Positions 14,703-23,323 of a DNA stretch of 36,144 nt are shown piece by piece. Every line of letters starts with the position of its first letter. Position 1 is the stretch's first letter. The DNA is from Roseisalinus antarcticus (GTDB lineage: Bacteria > Pseudomonadota > Alphaproteobacteria > Rhodobacterales > Rhodobacteraceae): the NCBI RefSeq assembly GCF_900172355.1, contig NZ_FWFZ01000031.1, positions 1 to 36,144 of the forward strand, written 5' to 3'. The position numbers were made by a program, and so were the translations under genes. The notes beneath the pieces were generated by a model. That model saw nothing but the letters and a program-made list of their open reading frames with translations, was not told the DNA's origin and did no database searches.

Positions 14703-16229
14703 ATGCAGTCTATTTTCGACACTTTCGTCATGACCAATATCAATTTCTTCACCACAGCATTCATCTTTTTGATGGGGCTGGCGGTGTTGGCGATCGCGGT
14801 GATGTTTGTCATCGACATTACGCAATCCAAAGACGCGGTGCGCCGGAATTACCCCGTTTTGGGCCGGTTCAGGTCACTGTTTACGACTTTGGGCGAATTC
14901 TTTCGACAGTATTTCTTTGCGATGGACCGCGAAGAAATGCCGTTTAACCGTGCTGAGCGTGACTGGATCGGACGGGCGGCAAAGGGTGCCGATACCACTG
15001 TGGCGTTCGGGTCTAGCAAGGTGCTGACGGCGCCCGGAACGGCAATATTTGTCAACTGTCCCTATCCCACGTTGGACGATGACGCAGTCGAGGTGCAACC
15101 GCTGCGCATCGGCGACGGGTGTCCGCAGCCCTATGACGCGCCTTCGTTCTTTAACGTTTCCGCGATGAGTTATGGCGCACTTTCCACCCCAGCCGTTCAG
15201 GCCTTGTCAAAAGGTGCCAAGATGGCGGGATGTTGGATGAACACCGGTGAGGGTGGTTTGTCACCCTATCACCTGGAGGGTGGCGCAGACATCGTTTTTC
15301 AGATCGGCACGGCCAAATACGGCGTGCGGGGTGCAGACGGAAAATTGTCGGACGACAAACTCCGCGAAGTCGCGGCCCATGACCAAGTCAAAATGTTCGA
15401 ACTCAAGCTGAGCCAAGGTGCGAAGCCCGGCAAGGGCGGGATTCTTCCGGGTCGCAAGGTGAATGCCGAAATTGCGGCCATTCGCGGTATTCCTGAGGGC
15501 GAGGATTCAATCTCTCCCAACCGCCACCCCGAGATTAACGATGCGGCGTCTTTGCTGGATATGATCAACCACATCCGCGATGTCACCGGCAAGCCGGTTG
15601 GGTTCAAGGCAGTCGTGGGCGCCTACGGTTGGTTGTCGGATGTGGCCGAGGAAGTCCACCGCCGTGGCATCCAATCCGCACCCGATTTCATCACCGTAGA
15701 CAGTGGTGATGGCGGCACGGGTGCGGCACCGATGCCTTTGATGGATAACGTTGGACTGGTAATTAAGGAATCGCTGCCTCTGGTCGTGGATGTACTGGTC
15801 GAACACGGGCTGCGCGACCGCGTTAAGGTCATCGCGTCTGGTAAGCTTGTCACACCGTCAGAGGTCGCTTGGGCGCTGGCAACGGGTGCTGAATTTGTCA
15901 ATTCCGCACGCGGTTTCATGTTTTCGCTGGGCTGTATCCAATCGCTGAAATGCAACAAAAATACCTGTCCCACGGGAATTACGACAAACAACAAGCGTTT
16001 GCAAAAGGGCCTGAATCCGGCTGAAAAATCGGTAAAAGTCGCCAATTTCTGCCTCAATCTGGTGCATGAAGTCGAAGTCATCGCGCATTCGTGCGGCGTT
16101 GGGCGACCACGGCTGTTGTCGCGCAAACATGTGCGGATCGTGCGGCCCGACGGAACATCCGTGCAGATGGAGGATCGTTTCCCCAACAAGGAAATCCTGC
16201 CCGACTACAGGCCAGCCCCCGCAGCTTAG
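14703..16229 (+). CDS. Membrane-anchored FMN-binding glutamate synthase-like protein
   Basis: This 508-residue protein starts with a transmembrane helix (about 16-40), followed by a cytoplasmic (beta/alpha)8 domain of the glutamate synthase alpha-subunit type. Markers are the FMN/substrate segment TVDSGDGGTGAAPMP and the [3Fe-4S] ligand set C411-x5-C417-x4-C422 in LGCIQSLKCNKNTCPTG. It lacks the amidotransferase domain, so it is not a complete glutamate synthase. Relatives of this type are often annotated FMN-binding glutamate synthase family protein, with unknown substrate. It lies 60 bases after the SPW gene with an AAGGGG ribosome site. Its place in an operon with a ThDP enzyme and an aldehyde dehydrogenase suggests amine or amino-acid breakdown. 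Confidence 0.88.
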   Translation: MQSIFDTFVMTNINFFTTAFIFLMGLAVLAIAVMFVIDITQSKDAVRRNYPVLGRFRSLFTTLGEFFRQYFFAMDREEMPFNRAERDWIGRAAKGADTTVAFGSSKVLTAPGTAIFVNCPYPTLDDDAVEVQPLRIGDGCPQPYDAPSFFNVSAMSYGALSTPAVQALSKGAKMAGCWMNTGEGGLSPYHLEGGADIVFQIGTAKYGVRGADGKLSDDKLREVAAHDQVKMFELKLSQGAKPGKGGILPGRKVNAEIAAIRGIPEGEDSISPNRHPEINDAASLLDMINHIRDVTGKPVGFKAVVGAYGWLSDVAEEVHRRGIQSAPDFITVDSGDGGTGAAPMPLMDNVGLVIKESLPLVVDVLVEHGLRDRVKVIASGKLVTPSEVAWALATGAEFVNSARGFMFSLGCIQSLKCNKNTCPTGITTNNKRLQKGLNPAEKSVKVANFCLNLVHEVEVIAHSCGVGRPRLLSRKHVRIVRPDGTSVQMEDRFPNKEILPDYRPAPAA

Positions 16230-16277
16230 GCGATGACCTTTAACCCTTAAAACGCGCTTTCATAGGATGATTTTACC

Positions 16278-17942
16278 ATGACCAATCCCGCCACGCCAAC
16301 GATCAAAGCCTCGGACCTCTTTGTCAAAGCCCTTGAGGCAGAGGGCGTCACAGAAATCTTTGCCGTTCCCGGCGAAGAAAACCTTGATCTGGTTGAATCG
16401 TTACGCACCTCGACCATCAAATTGATCCTGACCCGGCATGAACAGGGGGCGGCATTCATGGCCGCGACCTACGGCCGTTTGACGGGAAAACCGGGTGTGT
16501 GCATGGCGACACTTGGGCCCGGGGCGACCAATTTTGCCACACCGGCCGCCTATGCCCATCTGGGTGGCTTTCCTTTGATCATGATCACTGGTCAGAAACC
16601 CATCAAGACATCCAAACAGGGCCAGTTCCAGATCATTGATGTCGTGAACCTGTTCGATCCGATTTGCAAAATGTCCAGACAGATCGTGCACGGCAACACG
16701 ATCCCCGCTTTGGTCCGCGAGGCCTTTCGTCTGGCAAGCGAGGAACGACCGGGTGCGGTGTTGTTGGAATTGCCCGAAGACATTGCCGAGGAACCTTGCG
16801 ATGCGGTCGTAATCCCGCCGCACCCGCGTTATTATGCGCAGGCTTGTGACACTGTCATCGGCGCCGCCGCCAACCTGATCCGCGCAGCCAAAATGCCGCT
16901 GGTTTTGTTGGGGGCGGGGGCGAACCGCAAGGACGTGCGCAGCGCTTTGTCGGATTTCATCGATACCACCGGCATCCCGTTTTTCTGCACCCAAATGGGC
17001 AAAGGCGTGGTTGATGAACGCTCCGCACTTTTCCTTGGAACCGCGGCATTGTCGGATAATGATTATTTGCACTGCGCCATTGACCGATCTGACCTGATTA
17101 TCAATTTCGGTCATGACGTGATTGAAAAACCCCCATTTTTCATGGAGGTCGGCGGCAAACAGGTAATCCACGTCAACTATAAATCGGCAAAGGTAGACGA
17201 GGTCTACTTCCCCCAAGTCGAAGTTGTCGGCGATATGGCGGCCTCAATCGCGCAGCTGCAAGACGCGGTTGGGGGCGATTTGAACCTTGATACGCGGTAT
17301 TTTGAAACGGTGCGCGCAGAGGTTGAACACCACCTTGGTGAAGGCGTCGATGACCCGCGTTTCCCTGTCACCCCGCAGCGTTTTGTGGCCGACACCCGCA
17401 GGGCCATGGGCGACACGGATATTATCGCGCTGGATAACGGGATTTATAAAATCTGGTACGCGCGCAATTACAAAGCCTATGAACCAAATACTGTCCTGTT
17501 GGACAATGCGCTTGCCACGATGGGCGCGGGTCTGCCTTCGGCGATGGCTGCGGCGTTTGTCCACCCTGAACGCCGCGTCATGGCGATTTGCGGTGATGGC
17601 GGGTTTATGATGAACAGTCAGGAACTTGAGACAGCAATTCGGATGAAGCTGAACCTTGTTGTGCTGGTGCTGAACGACAGCTCTTATGGCATGATCCGCT
17701 GGAAACAATCGGCTGCGGGGTTTGATGACTGGGGCTTGGAATTCGAAAATCCCGATTTCGTGAAATATGCCGAAAGCTATGGCGCGACAGGCCACCGGAT
17801 CATGGCGGCGGATGATTTACTGACAACGTTCGAGGCGGCCTTTGCAGCAGGTGGTGTGCATCTGATTGATTTGCCAGTTGATTACTCTGAAAACCAAAAA
17901 GCGCTAATCGATGAACTGGCGGCCAAGGCGTGTTTGCTATGA
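16278..17942 (+). CDS. ThDP-dependent acetolactate synthase-like enzyme
   Basis: A 554-residue protein of the acetohydroxyacid synthase/decarboxylase superfamily with three domains: pyrimidine-binding (about 8-175), central Rossmann (about 190-320) and pyrophosphate-binding (about 365-540). The catalytic Glu55 in RHEQGAAF activates ThDP. The ThDP/Mg motif begins at G439-D440-G441 (GDGGFMMNSQELETA) and ends in LNDSSYGMI. No small regulatory subunit gene is adjacent, and the surrounding genes are not for branched-chain synthesis. A catabolic carboligase or decarboxylase producing an aldehyde for the next gene is therefore more likely than biosynthetic IlvB. It shares an ATGA overlap with the aldehyde dehydrogenase gene. 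Confidence 0.88.
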   Translation: MTNPATPTIKASDLFVKALEAEGVTEIFAVPGEENLDLVESLRTSTIKLILTRHEQGAAFMAATYGRLTGKPGVCMATLGPGATNFATPAAYAHLGGFPLIMITGQKPIKTSKQGQFQIIDVVNLFDPICKMSRQIVHGNTIPALVREAFRLASEERPGAVLLELPEDIAEEPCDAVVIPPHPRYYAQACDTVIGAAANLIRAAKMPLVLLGAGANRKDVRSALSDFIDTTGIPFFCTQMGKGVVDERSALFLGTAALSDNDYLHCAIDRSDLIINFGHDVIEKPPFFMEVGGKQVIHVNYKSAKVDEVYFPQVEVVGDMAASIAQLQDAVGGDLNLDTRYFETVRAEVEHHLGEGVDDPRFPVTPQRFVADTRRAMGDTDIIALDNGIYKIWYARNYKAYEPNTVLLDNALATMGAGLPSAMAAAFVHPERRVMAICGDGGFMMNSQELETAIRMKLNLVVLVLNDSSYGMIRWKQSAAGFDDWGLEFENPDFVKYAESYGATGHRIMAADDLLTTFEAAFAAGGVHLIDLPVDYSENQKALIDELAAKACLL

Positions 17943-19324
17943 CCGGCACGCTAGAGGTCGTAAACCCGTTCGATCTGACCACGATTGGTTCAGTGCCGCT
18001 GGTCGGGTGGGATGATATCGACGGGTCTTTGAAAGTCGCGACGCAGCTGCACAAAACCCGCAAGGCGTGGCTGCCAGCCCATCAACGGGCCGCGATCCTG
18101 ACAAAAGCGGCCACGCTGATGCAGGACAGGTTCGAAGATCTGGCCTTCCAGATCGCTAACGAGGGTGGCAAGCCTTTGGTGGATGCACGCATCGAAGTGA
18201 CCCGCGCGATTGATAGTGTCCGCCTGTGTGTTCACGAAATCGCAGGTCTGGCAGGGGAACAAATCCCGATGGATTTGACGCAGGCGGGTGCAGGGCGGAT
18301 CGCATTTACGCAGCGCGAACCAATCGGGCCGGTCGTTGCAATATCAGCGTTCAATCACCCGCTGAACCTGATTGTGCATCAGGTGGCCCCCGCCATTGCG
18401 ACGGGGTGCCCGGTCTTGGTCAAACCCGCCGATGACACACCACTGTCGTGCAAATCCTTTGTCGATATTCTGCTTGAGGCGGGATTGCCTGAAGAATGGT
18501 GCCGCTTTGTGCCTTGCGACCTCGCAACCGCCGAAAAACTGGTCACCGATCCGCGCGTTGCATTCTTTAGCTTTATCGGCTCGGCCAAGGTCGGCTGGAT
18601 GTTGCGGTCCAAATTGGCCCCCGGCACACGCTGTGCGTTAGAACACGGCGGAGCCGCCCCGGTGATCGTGGACAAAAGCGCCGATTTTGACGCGATGATC
18701 CCGGACCTCGTCAAAGGCGGGTTCTACCATTCTGGTCAGGTCTGCGTGTCAGTGCAGCGTGTGTTCGCGCCCAAAGACATGGCGGAAGAGATTGCAGAAC
18801 GGCTCGGGTCTGCCGCGTCGCAACTCGTCGTGGGGAACGCGATAGACGCAACCACGCAAGCAGGCCCGTTGATCCGCCCGCGCGAGGTTGACCGCGTGGC
18901 TGACTGGGTGGCAGAGGCAGAACAGGCTGGCGCACAAATCCTAACAGGTGGCGACAAGATCAGCGCGACAACCTATGCGCCTTCGGTCCTGCTGGGTGTG
19001 CCGAAAGACGTGAAATTATCCCAGAATGAAGTTTTCGGGCCCGTTGTCTGCGTCTATGAATACGACAGTATCGACGCGGCCATCGATCAGGCCAATGGCC
19101 TGCCCTTTGCATTTCAAGCGTCGGTATATTCACAAAACCTTAAAGTGGCGATGCAGGCGGTTCAGCACCTTGATGCGACGGCCGTTATGGTGAATGACCA
19201 TACCGCATTTCGTGTTGACTGGATGCCATTTGCCGGGCGCAGGCAATCGGGATATGGCACTGGCGGGATCGGGTATACCATGCACGACATGACCCAAGAA
19301 AAAATGGCTGTGATCAAGAATTGA
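17939..19324 (+). CDS. Aldehyde dehydrogenase family protein
   Basis: An NAD(P)-dependent aldehyde dehydrogenase of 461 residues. The general base Glu235 (LEHGGAAP) and nucleophile Cys269 (HSGQVCVSV) are 34 residues apart, exactly the family spacing. The Rossmann cofactor segment SFIGSAKVGW precedes them, and FGPVVCVYEY and NDHTAFRVDWMPFAGRRQSGYG mark the C-terminal part. The ATG at 17939 overlaps the stop of the ThDP enzyme gene (ATGA), indicating translational coupling. The start at 17930 used by longest-frame logic is less likely. Coupling suggests it oxidises the aldehyde formed by the upstream carboligase/decarboxylase. The substrate is unknown. Confidence 0.9.
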   Translation: MTGTLEVVNPFDLTTIGSVPLVGWDDIDGSLKVATQLHKTRKAWLPAHQRAAILTKAATLMQDRFEDLAFQIANEGGKPLVDARIEVTRAIDSVRLCVHEIAGLAGEQIPMDLTQAGAGRIAFTQREPIGPVVAISAFNHPLNLIVHQVAPAIATGCPVLVKPADDTPLSCKSFVDILLEAGLPEEWCRFVPCDLATAEKLVTDPRVAFFSFIGSAKVGWMLRSKLAPGTRCALEHGGAAPVIVDKSADFDAMIPDLVKGGFYHSGQVCVSVQRVFAPKDMAEEIAERLGSAASQLVVGNAIDATTQAGPLIRPREVDRVADWVAEAEQAGAQILTGGDKISATTYAPSVLLGVPKDVKLSQNEVFGPVVCVYEYDSIDAAIDQANGLPFAFQASVYSQNLKVAMQAVQHLDATAVMVNDHTAFRVDWMPFAGRRQSGYGTGGIGYTMHDMTQEKMAVIKN

Positions 19325-19436
19325 CCTTGGAAGGTCCGGGCGCGCGCCTTCGTTTTGAGGGGTCAGTGCGGGATAAACCTTCCTCTGCATGTCCAATTGG
19401 ATAATAACAGTAGCAAGCACATCGAAAAGGATGTCT

Positions 19437-19721
19437 ATGGCACGTTTTTTAAAGATCGTGATTCCCGTCTTCTTATTTGGATTTATCACAGGAAACGCAT
19501 TCTGGTACCTTGCGTCACCACTGTGGATCGACCGCGAAGTTTCGGAAAGCCTCCCCGCTGATTTGGTCCTGACCGAAGTTGCCAGTGGCACCTTTCGAGA
19601 CGCCGATAGAGCACATAACGGCGAGGGCCGTGTCGCCGTGCTGCGCACTGGTAGCGGTGCAGGGCTTGTTCGCCTTACTGAATTTCGCGTCACGAACGGG
19701 CCAGACCTGAGCTATGCTTGA
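19437..19721 (+). pseudogene. DM13-domain protein, C-terminus lost
   Basis: The product starts with an N-terminal membrane anchor (ARFLKIVIPVFLFGFITGNA) and then a DM13 segment: GTFRDADRAHNGEGRVAVLR, then RLTEFRVTNGPDL. DM13 domains are proposed redox or electron-transfer modules of extracytoplasmic proteins. The family normally continues with a further 50 or more residues after GPDL, including a conserved cysteine region. Here the frame ends three residues later in sequence next to an IS256-family remnant, so the gene was truncated by that element. The ATG at 19437 with AAAAGG 6 bases upstream is preferred over 19431. Confidence 0.7.
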
Positions 19722-19740
19722 ATTTGGGTGACGCGCATCA

Positions 19741-19968
19741 TCAGGCGGCGCGGTTTTCGGTATCGTTGTTCTGTTCGATACCGTCTGTGAACTTGATTCC
19801 TTCGATGACTTTTGGCAACTGATTTTTGCCTTTGAGGCGCAACCATTTCTTTGAAGCCGCTTGGATAAGGGTGAAGGCCATCAGTTTTGCTGTCTTTTGC
19901 GACAGCGCTCCCTTGGTCCGTACGGTGCGGTGCCGAACAGTGGCGAAGGTCGCAACCGAAGTATTCGA
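19741..19968 (-). pseudogene. IS256-family (mutator) transposase, C-terminal fragment
   Basis: Reading the minus strand from about 19968 to the TGA at 19743-19741 gives FATVRHRTVRTKGALS, then KTAKLMAFTLIQAASKKWLR and QLPKVIEGIKFTDGIEQN. This is the characteristic end of mutator-type IS256 transposases. No start or catalytic DDE region remains. The fragment separates the truncated DM13 gene from the AhpD-like gene and explains the loss of the DM13 C-terminus. The rest of the 19722-20077 gap carries no other recognisable gene. Confidence 0.85.
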
Positions 19969-20077
19969 ACGTCTTGTAAACGCGGATCATAACATACGCC
20001 TGACCTGTCTGTTTCTGCGGCGCGTGGGTGCAACCCGCGCAGAATGGCGCGAAAAAATTCCAACTGAAGGACAAGAA

Positions 20078-20542
20078 ATGGACGATATAACTTTCACAAA
20101 TACACGATTTGACCCTGATCTGGTCGCCTTTCACGGCATCGCCAAGGAGATGGCGAAGTCCGTGGGCTACACCGCAGACATGTCGGTAGATGCCAAACTC
20201 GCCCAACTCTTGCGCCTGCGCGTTGCGCAGATGAACGCCTGTTCCTATTGCTTGATCCTGCACACCAAAGCCGCCCACGACCAAGGCATACACTCCGCTA
20301 AGGTGGCGCACTTGGCCAGTTGGCCCGAGAGCACGATGTTTTCGCCAGCCGAACTGGTTGCGTTGGCTTATTGTGAAGGGCTGACGGATTACGACCTTGC
20401 GGGATTCCCACCGCTTCACCAAGCGATGACTGATCATTTCTCTGACACCGAAATTGCTGAAATTGCGGCCATTGTGATCAACATGAATCTTTGGACACGG
20501 CTCAAGCTGGCCCAAGGCGCGACGCCGGTTCAGGAAACCTAA
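20078..20542 (+). CDS. Carboxymuconolactone decarboxylase / AhpD-like protein
   Basis: This 154-residue helical protein has the AhpD-type redox motif Cys-x-x-Cys with downstream His (NACSYCLILHTKAA), as in alkylhydroperoxidase D and CMD-family proteins that reduce peroxides or act as thiol redox partners. The start follows AAGGACAAGAA (ribosome site 6-7 bases upstream). It is the first of three tightly packed genes (AhpD-like, antiporter, MsrA): one base separates it from the antiporter gene. The company of MsrA points to oxidative-damage defence. The gene begins just after IS256 remnant DNA, so its original promoter may have been replaced. Confidence 0.87.
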   Translation: MDDITFTNTRFDPDLVAFHGIAKEMAKSVGYTADMSVDAKLAQLLRLRVAQMNACSYCLILHTKAAHDQGIHSAKVAHLASWPESTMFSPAELVALAYCEGLTDYDLAGFPPLHQAMTDHFSDTEIAEIAAIVINMNLWTRLKLAQGATPVQET

Positions 20543-20543
20543 A

Positions 20544-21767
20544 ATGGATCTGTCCCACAGCGCACAAGAATTGGTTTTGGTCGGGGTTCTGATCTGCATC
20601 TTCGTCTATTCACTTTTGACAAAGGCGATCTCTAAAACGATCCTGACATTGCCGATCATCTTTATGGTCATCGGCTATCTGTGTGCTGTACCGTTGGAAA
20701 TGGCCGCCGAACCCGAAACATTGGACGAAGGCGCACGCCTTTTGGCCGAGATCACGCTGGTGCTTGTGCTGTTCACGGATGCTAGCCACGTGCGGTTCAT
20801 GTCATTGCGCAAGTACGTCGGTGTTCCCGCCCGAATGTTGGTTGTAGGATTACCGTTGACGATTGGGCTGGGGATGGTGGTCGCCTATCTTCTCAGCCCT
20901 GAAAGCGGGCTGGCGATGGCCTTGCTAACCGCCGCTGTGTTGACCCCGACGGATGCGGCACTGGGTCAAACTGTTGTGTCGAGCAAGGACGTGCCAGAGC
21001 ATCTGCGCCAGACGATCAATGTCGAAAGTGGCCTCAATGACGGATTGGTGCTGCCGTTTGTCTTGCTGGGGGCCATTCTGGCGTCAGCGACAATGGAGGG
21101 CGCACATACTGATGGCCTCGCGATGTCCGCGATGATGCAAATCCTGCTGGGTCCTCTTGTTGGCCTTGCAATTGGGTGGTGCGCGGCAAAGGCGATGGAC
21201 GTGGCCCAAGACAAAGACTTGATCGCTGAAGCGGCTGGTGGCGTTGCGTTTCTTGCCGTAGCCTTTGTGGCCTTCATCGGGTCTGAGATCATCGGCGGAA
21301 ACGGTTTCATCGCGGCCTTCGTCGCTGGGATGGTTTTCGGGAATACGTATCGCCACGAAATCCACTTCATTGGGGAATTCATGGAAGGCGTCGGACAATT
21401 GCTCACCATGTTTGCTTTCCTCATCTTTGGTGCGTTGTTGCTGCCAGATGGTTTGGAACACATGACCTGGGGCGCTGTTGTGCTGGCCCTGCTTTTTCTA
21501 ACCGTGGTGCGCATGCTACCCATATTTGTCTCCCTTATGGGCACAGGTCTGGCGCTGCGTGAAAAGCTATTTTTGGGGTGGTTCGGGCCACGGGGCATCG
21601 CCTCGATCCTGTTCACGCTGATCATGATGGATGAATTCGACTTCCCCGGCGAAGAAGAACTTTTGGCCTGTGTTTCAATGACTGTCTTTTTGTCGATCAT
21701 CCTGCATGGAATTTCGGCCGCACCGCTTTCCAAATGGATCGGACAGGCCTCGCGCTCAGGCCGCTAA
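20544..21767 (+). CDS. CPA1-type cation:proton antiporter
   Basis: A 407-residue membrane protein with about 12 hydrophobic segments. The ion-binding motifs of Na+/H+ exchangers are clear: TPTDA with Asp137, and ESGLNDG with Asn165-Asp166. It exchanges Na+ or K+ for protons across the inner membrane. The start codon follows the AhpD-like stop by one base, so the two are probably co-translated. There is no C-terminal TrkA-C regulatory domain, which makes it short for the family but complete in its transport core. Confidence 0.88.
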   Translation: MDLSHSAQELVLVGVLICIFVYSLLTKAISKTILTLPIIFMVIGYLCAVPLEMAAEPETLDEGARLLAEITLVLVLFTDASHVRFMSLRKYVGVPARMLVVGLPLTIGLGMVVAYLLSPESGLAMALLTAAVLTPTDAALGQTVVSSKDVPEHLRQTINVESGLNDGLVLPFVLLGAILASATMEGAHTDGLAMSAMMQILLGPLVGLAIGWCAAKAMDVAQDKDLIAEAAGGVAFLAVAFVAFIGSEIIGGNGFIAAFVAGMVFGNTYRHEIHFIGEFMEGVGQLLTMFAFLIFGALLLPDGLEHMTWGAVVLALLFLTVVRMLPIFVSLMGTGLALREKLFLGWFGPRGIASILFTLIMMDEFDFPGEEELLACVSMTVFLSIILHGISAAPLSKWIGQASRSGR

Positions 21768-21784
21768 ATCTAAGAGGGTTTGCT

Positions 21785-22294
21785 ATGGCCACAGTAAAAA
21801 TCGGCTTTGGTGGGGGATGTCACTGGTGCACAGAGGCCGTGTTCCAATCCCTGCGCGGGGTCACCAAAGTAGAGCAGGGGTTCATCAAATCCCATGCGCC
21901 GCATGATAGCTACTCGGAGGCGGCTCTGATTACTTTCGATTCAAGCGTTATCCCGTTGGACGTCCTGATCGACGTGCACTTAAGAACCCACGCCAGCACT
22001 TCGCCTCACAAGATGCGTGGCAAATACCGCAGTTCTATCTATGTGTTATCGCAACAAGTTGCAGCTGAGACATCCGCTGTACTGGAGAAATTGCAAGGCG
22101 GCTTTGCAGACAAGATCGTCACAATGGTATTGCCCTTCGACGGCTTCAAACCGTCGCTTGAACAATTTCACGATTATTACCGAACAAATAGCGAAAGGCC
22201 ATTTTGCAAGACCTATATCGACCCAAAGCTTGCGAAAATCAGGCGTCAATTTGGAAATTACTACGCGTCTGCTAGTACGAACCCGTCCAACTAA
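21785..22294 (+). CDS. msrA: Divergent peptide-methionine (S)-S-oxide reductase
   Basis: MsrA repairs oxidised methionine. The 169-residue protein has the active-site motif GGGCHWCTEAVF with Cys12 as nucleophile. The family usually has GCFWC, so Phe is changed to His here. The segment that normally reads Y-x-x-V-x-x-G-x-T-G-H-A-E is replaced by KSHAPHDSYSEA, so the substrate pocket differs. The C-terminal FHDYYRTN and KTYIDPKL segments are typical. The ATG at 21785 has AGAGGG 6-7 bases upstream. Third gene of the AhpD-antiporter operon; its 3' end overlaps the convergent LysR 2 gene by two bases. Confidence 0.82.
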   Translation: MATVKIGFGGGCHWCTEAVFQSLRGVTKVEQGFIKSHAPHDSYSEAALITFDSSVIPLDVLIDVHLRTHASTSPHKMRGKYRSSIYVLSQQVAAETSAVLEKLQGGFADKIVTMVLPFDGFKPSLEQFHDYYRTNSERPFCKTYIDPKLAKIRRQFGNYYASASTNPSN

Positions 22295-23182
22295 GCTTTA
22301 GATTTCCAGTCAAACCTGCGCAGCGCTGAGAGCAGGGAGCGCAAATGCACGGTGTCCTCTCGACCAAACGGAGCGGCAAGAGAAACGTTGCGTCGCAGTG
22401 CTGCTGCTCCAATCGGGCGGGTTTCCAGGCCTTCGACAATTACCGATCCAACGGGCAAGATTGTGACACCCAAGCCGCCACGAGCCAGTGTCTGAATCCA
22501 GTCTTCACGCTCGCTGCGCGCCGCAAATTGGATTTCGTGGCCCACCCGTGCGCTCTCGGTCATAAAAGTGTCTCGAAATTCGCAATTCAGCCGGTCCAGA
22601 TAAGGTTCCTGCATGATCTGTTCCAGGTCCACGGTGTTGAGCCTTGAAAAGCGGTGCTCTGGCGAAAATGCAACCACCATGTCTTCCCTAAAAAGTTCCG
22701 TGTATTTAAATCTGGGCTCGTTCGACAGTGGCCCCCCAACAAGCGCGCAATCGACGTAGCCGCTCAGCAGCATATCCCCAATCTTGTCACGATCCGCATT
22801 GCGCAGGACAATTTCCACCTCTGGATATTTCTTGCGCCATTCCTGAAGGAATGCGCAAAATCGACTTGGTCCGATGGTACACATGACCGCTATCTGAATC
22901 TGTGGCATGTCCCCATTGACGAGCTTTTTTTGCAGCCAGTTCAGCCTGTAACGTTGTTGCGTCAACTTTTTGAAGCTGTTCATGCATCAACCGACCCAGA
23001 TGCGTCAGGTGCGTCTTGATCCCTTCGCGACGGATCAAAGGGCCGCCTATTTCATCTTCAAGTTTTCTGATCGCCTTGGATAGTGCCGGTTGAGACAAGC
23101 CAAGCTGACGAGCAGCTTCCGAAAAATTGAGCGTCTCGCAAAACGTGATGAAATATCTGATGCGGCGGATGTCCATCTTCAT
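22291..23182 (-). pseudogene. LysR-family regulator paralogue 2, split by a +1 frameshift in an A7 run
   Basis: The first 85 residues (start 23182) and the rest of the protein (to the stop at 22291) are in different frames. Together they align end to end with LysR 1. The break is at seven A on the minus strand (22931-22925) in GCTGCAAAAAAAGCTC. With six A the product would read AAKKLVNGD, matching AQRLVNGE of LysR 1. Both domains are otherwise well conserved, including the cysteines in VMCTIGP, VDCALVG and LNCEFRD. This suggests a recent break, slippage-restored expression, or a sequencing error. It is divergent from the cytochrome P460-like gene. Confidence 0.85.
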
Positions 23183-23236
23183 TGTCTCCGTGAGTAGCTT
23201 TGACCAGCAAGGAATACGATATTTTACTATTCCTGA

Positions 23237-23259
23237 TAGTTACTAAAACCATAACTGAT
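23237..23259. promoter_or_regulatory. Candidate LysR operator 2
   Basis: AGTTA-CTAAAACCA-TAACT is an inverted repeat 55-77 bases upstream of the LysR 2 start and about 65 bases before the P460-like start. It matches the LysR 1 site at 14178-14200 in 18 of 23 positions at the same distance from the regulator gene. Shared positions include both arms (TAGTTA and the C-T-G-A-T end). This supports cross-regulation by the two paralogues. Confidence 0.6.
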
Positions 23260-23323
23260 CGGCGAGGTCAAAACTGATATGATTGAACTTCAGAATATCG
23301 ATAATAAAACAGGATGGTTAGTT

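Noticed and set aside
20019-20041. GC-rich hairpin (GGGT-GCA-ACCC) before the AhpD-like gene as a regulatory leader
   Set aside because: The stem is short and interrupted, in a region of decayed IS DNA. The evidence is too weak to list as a feature.
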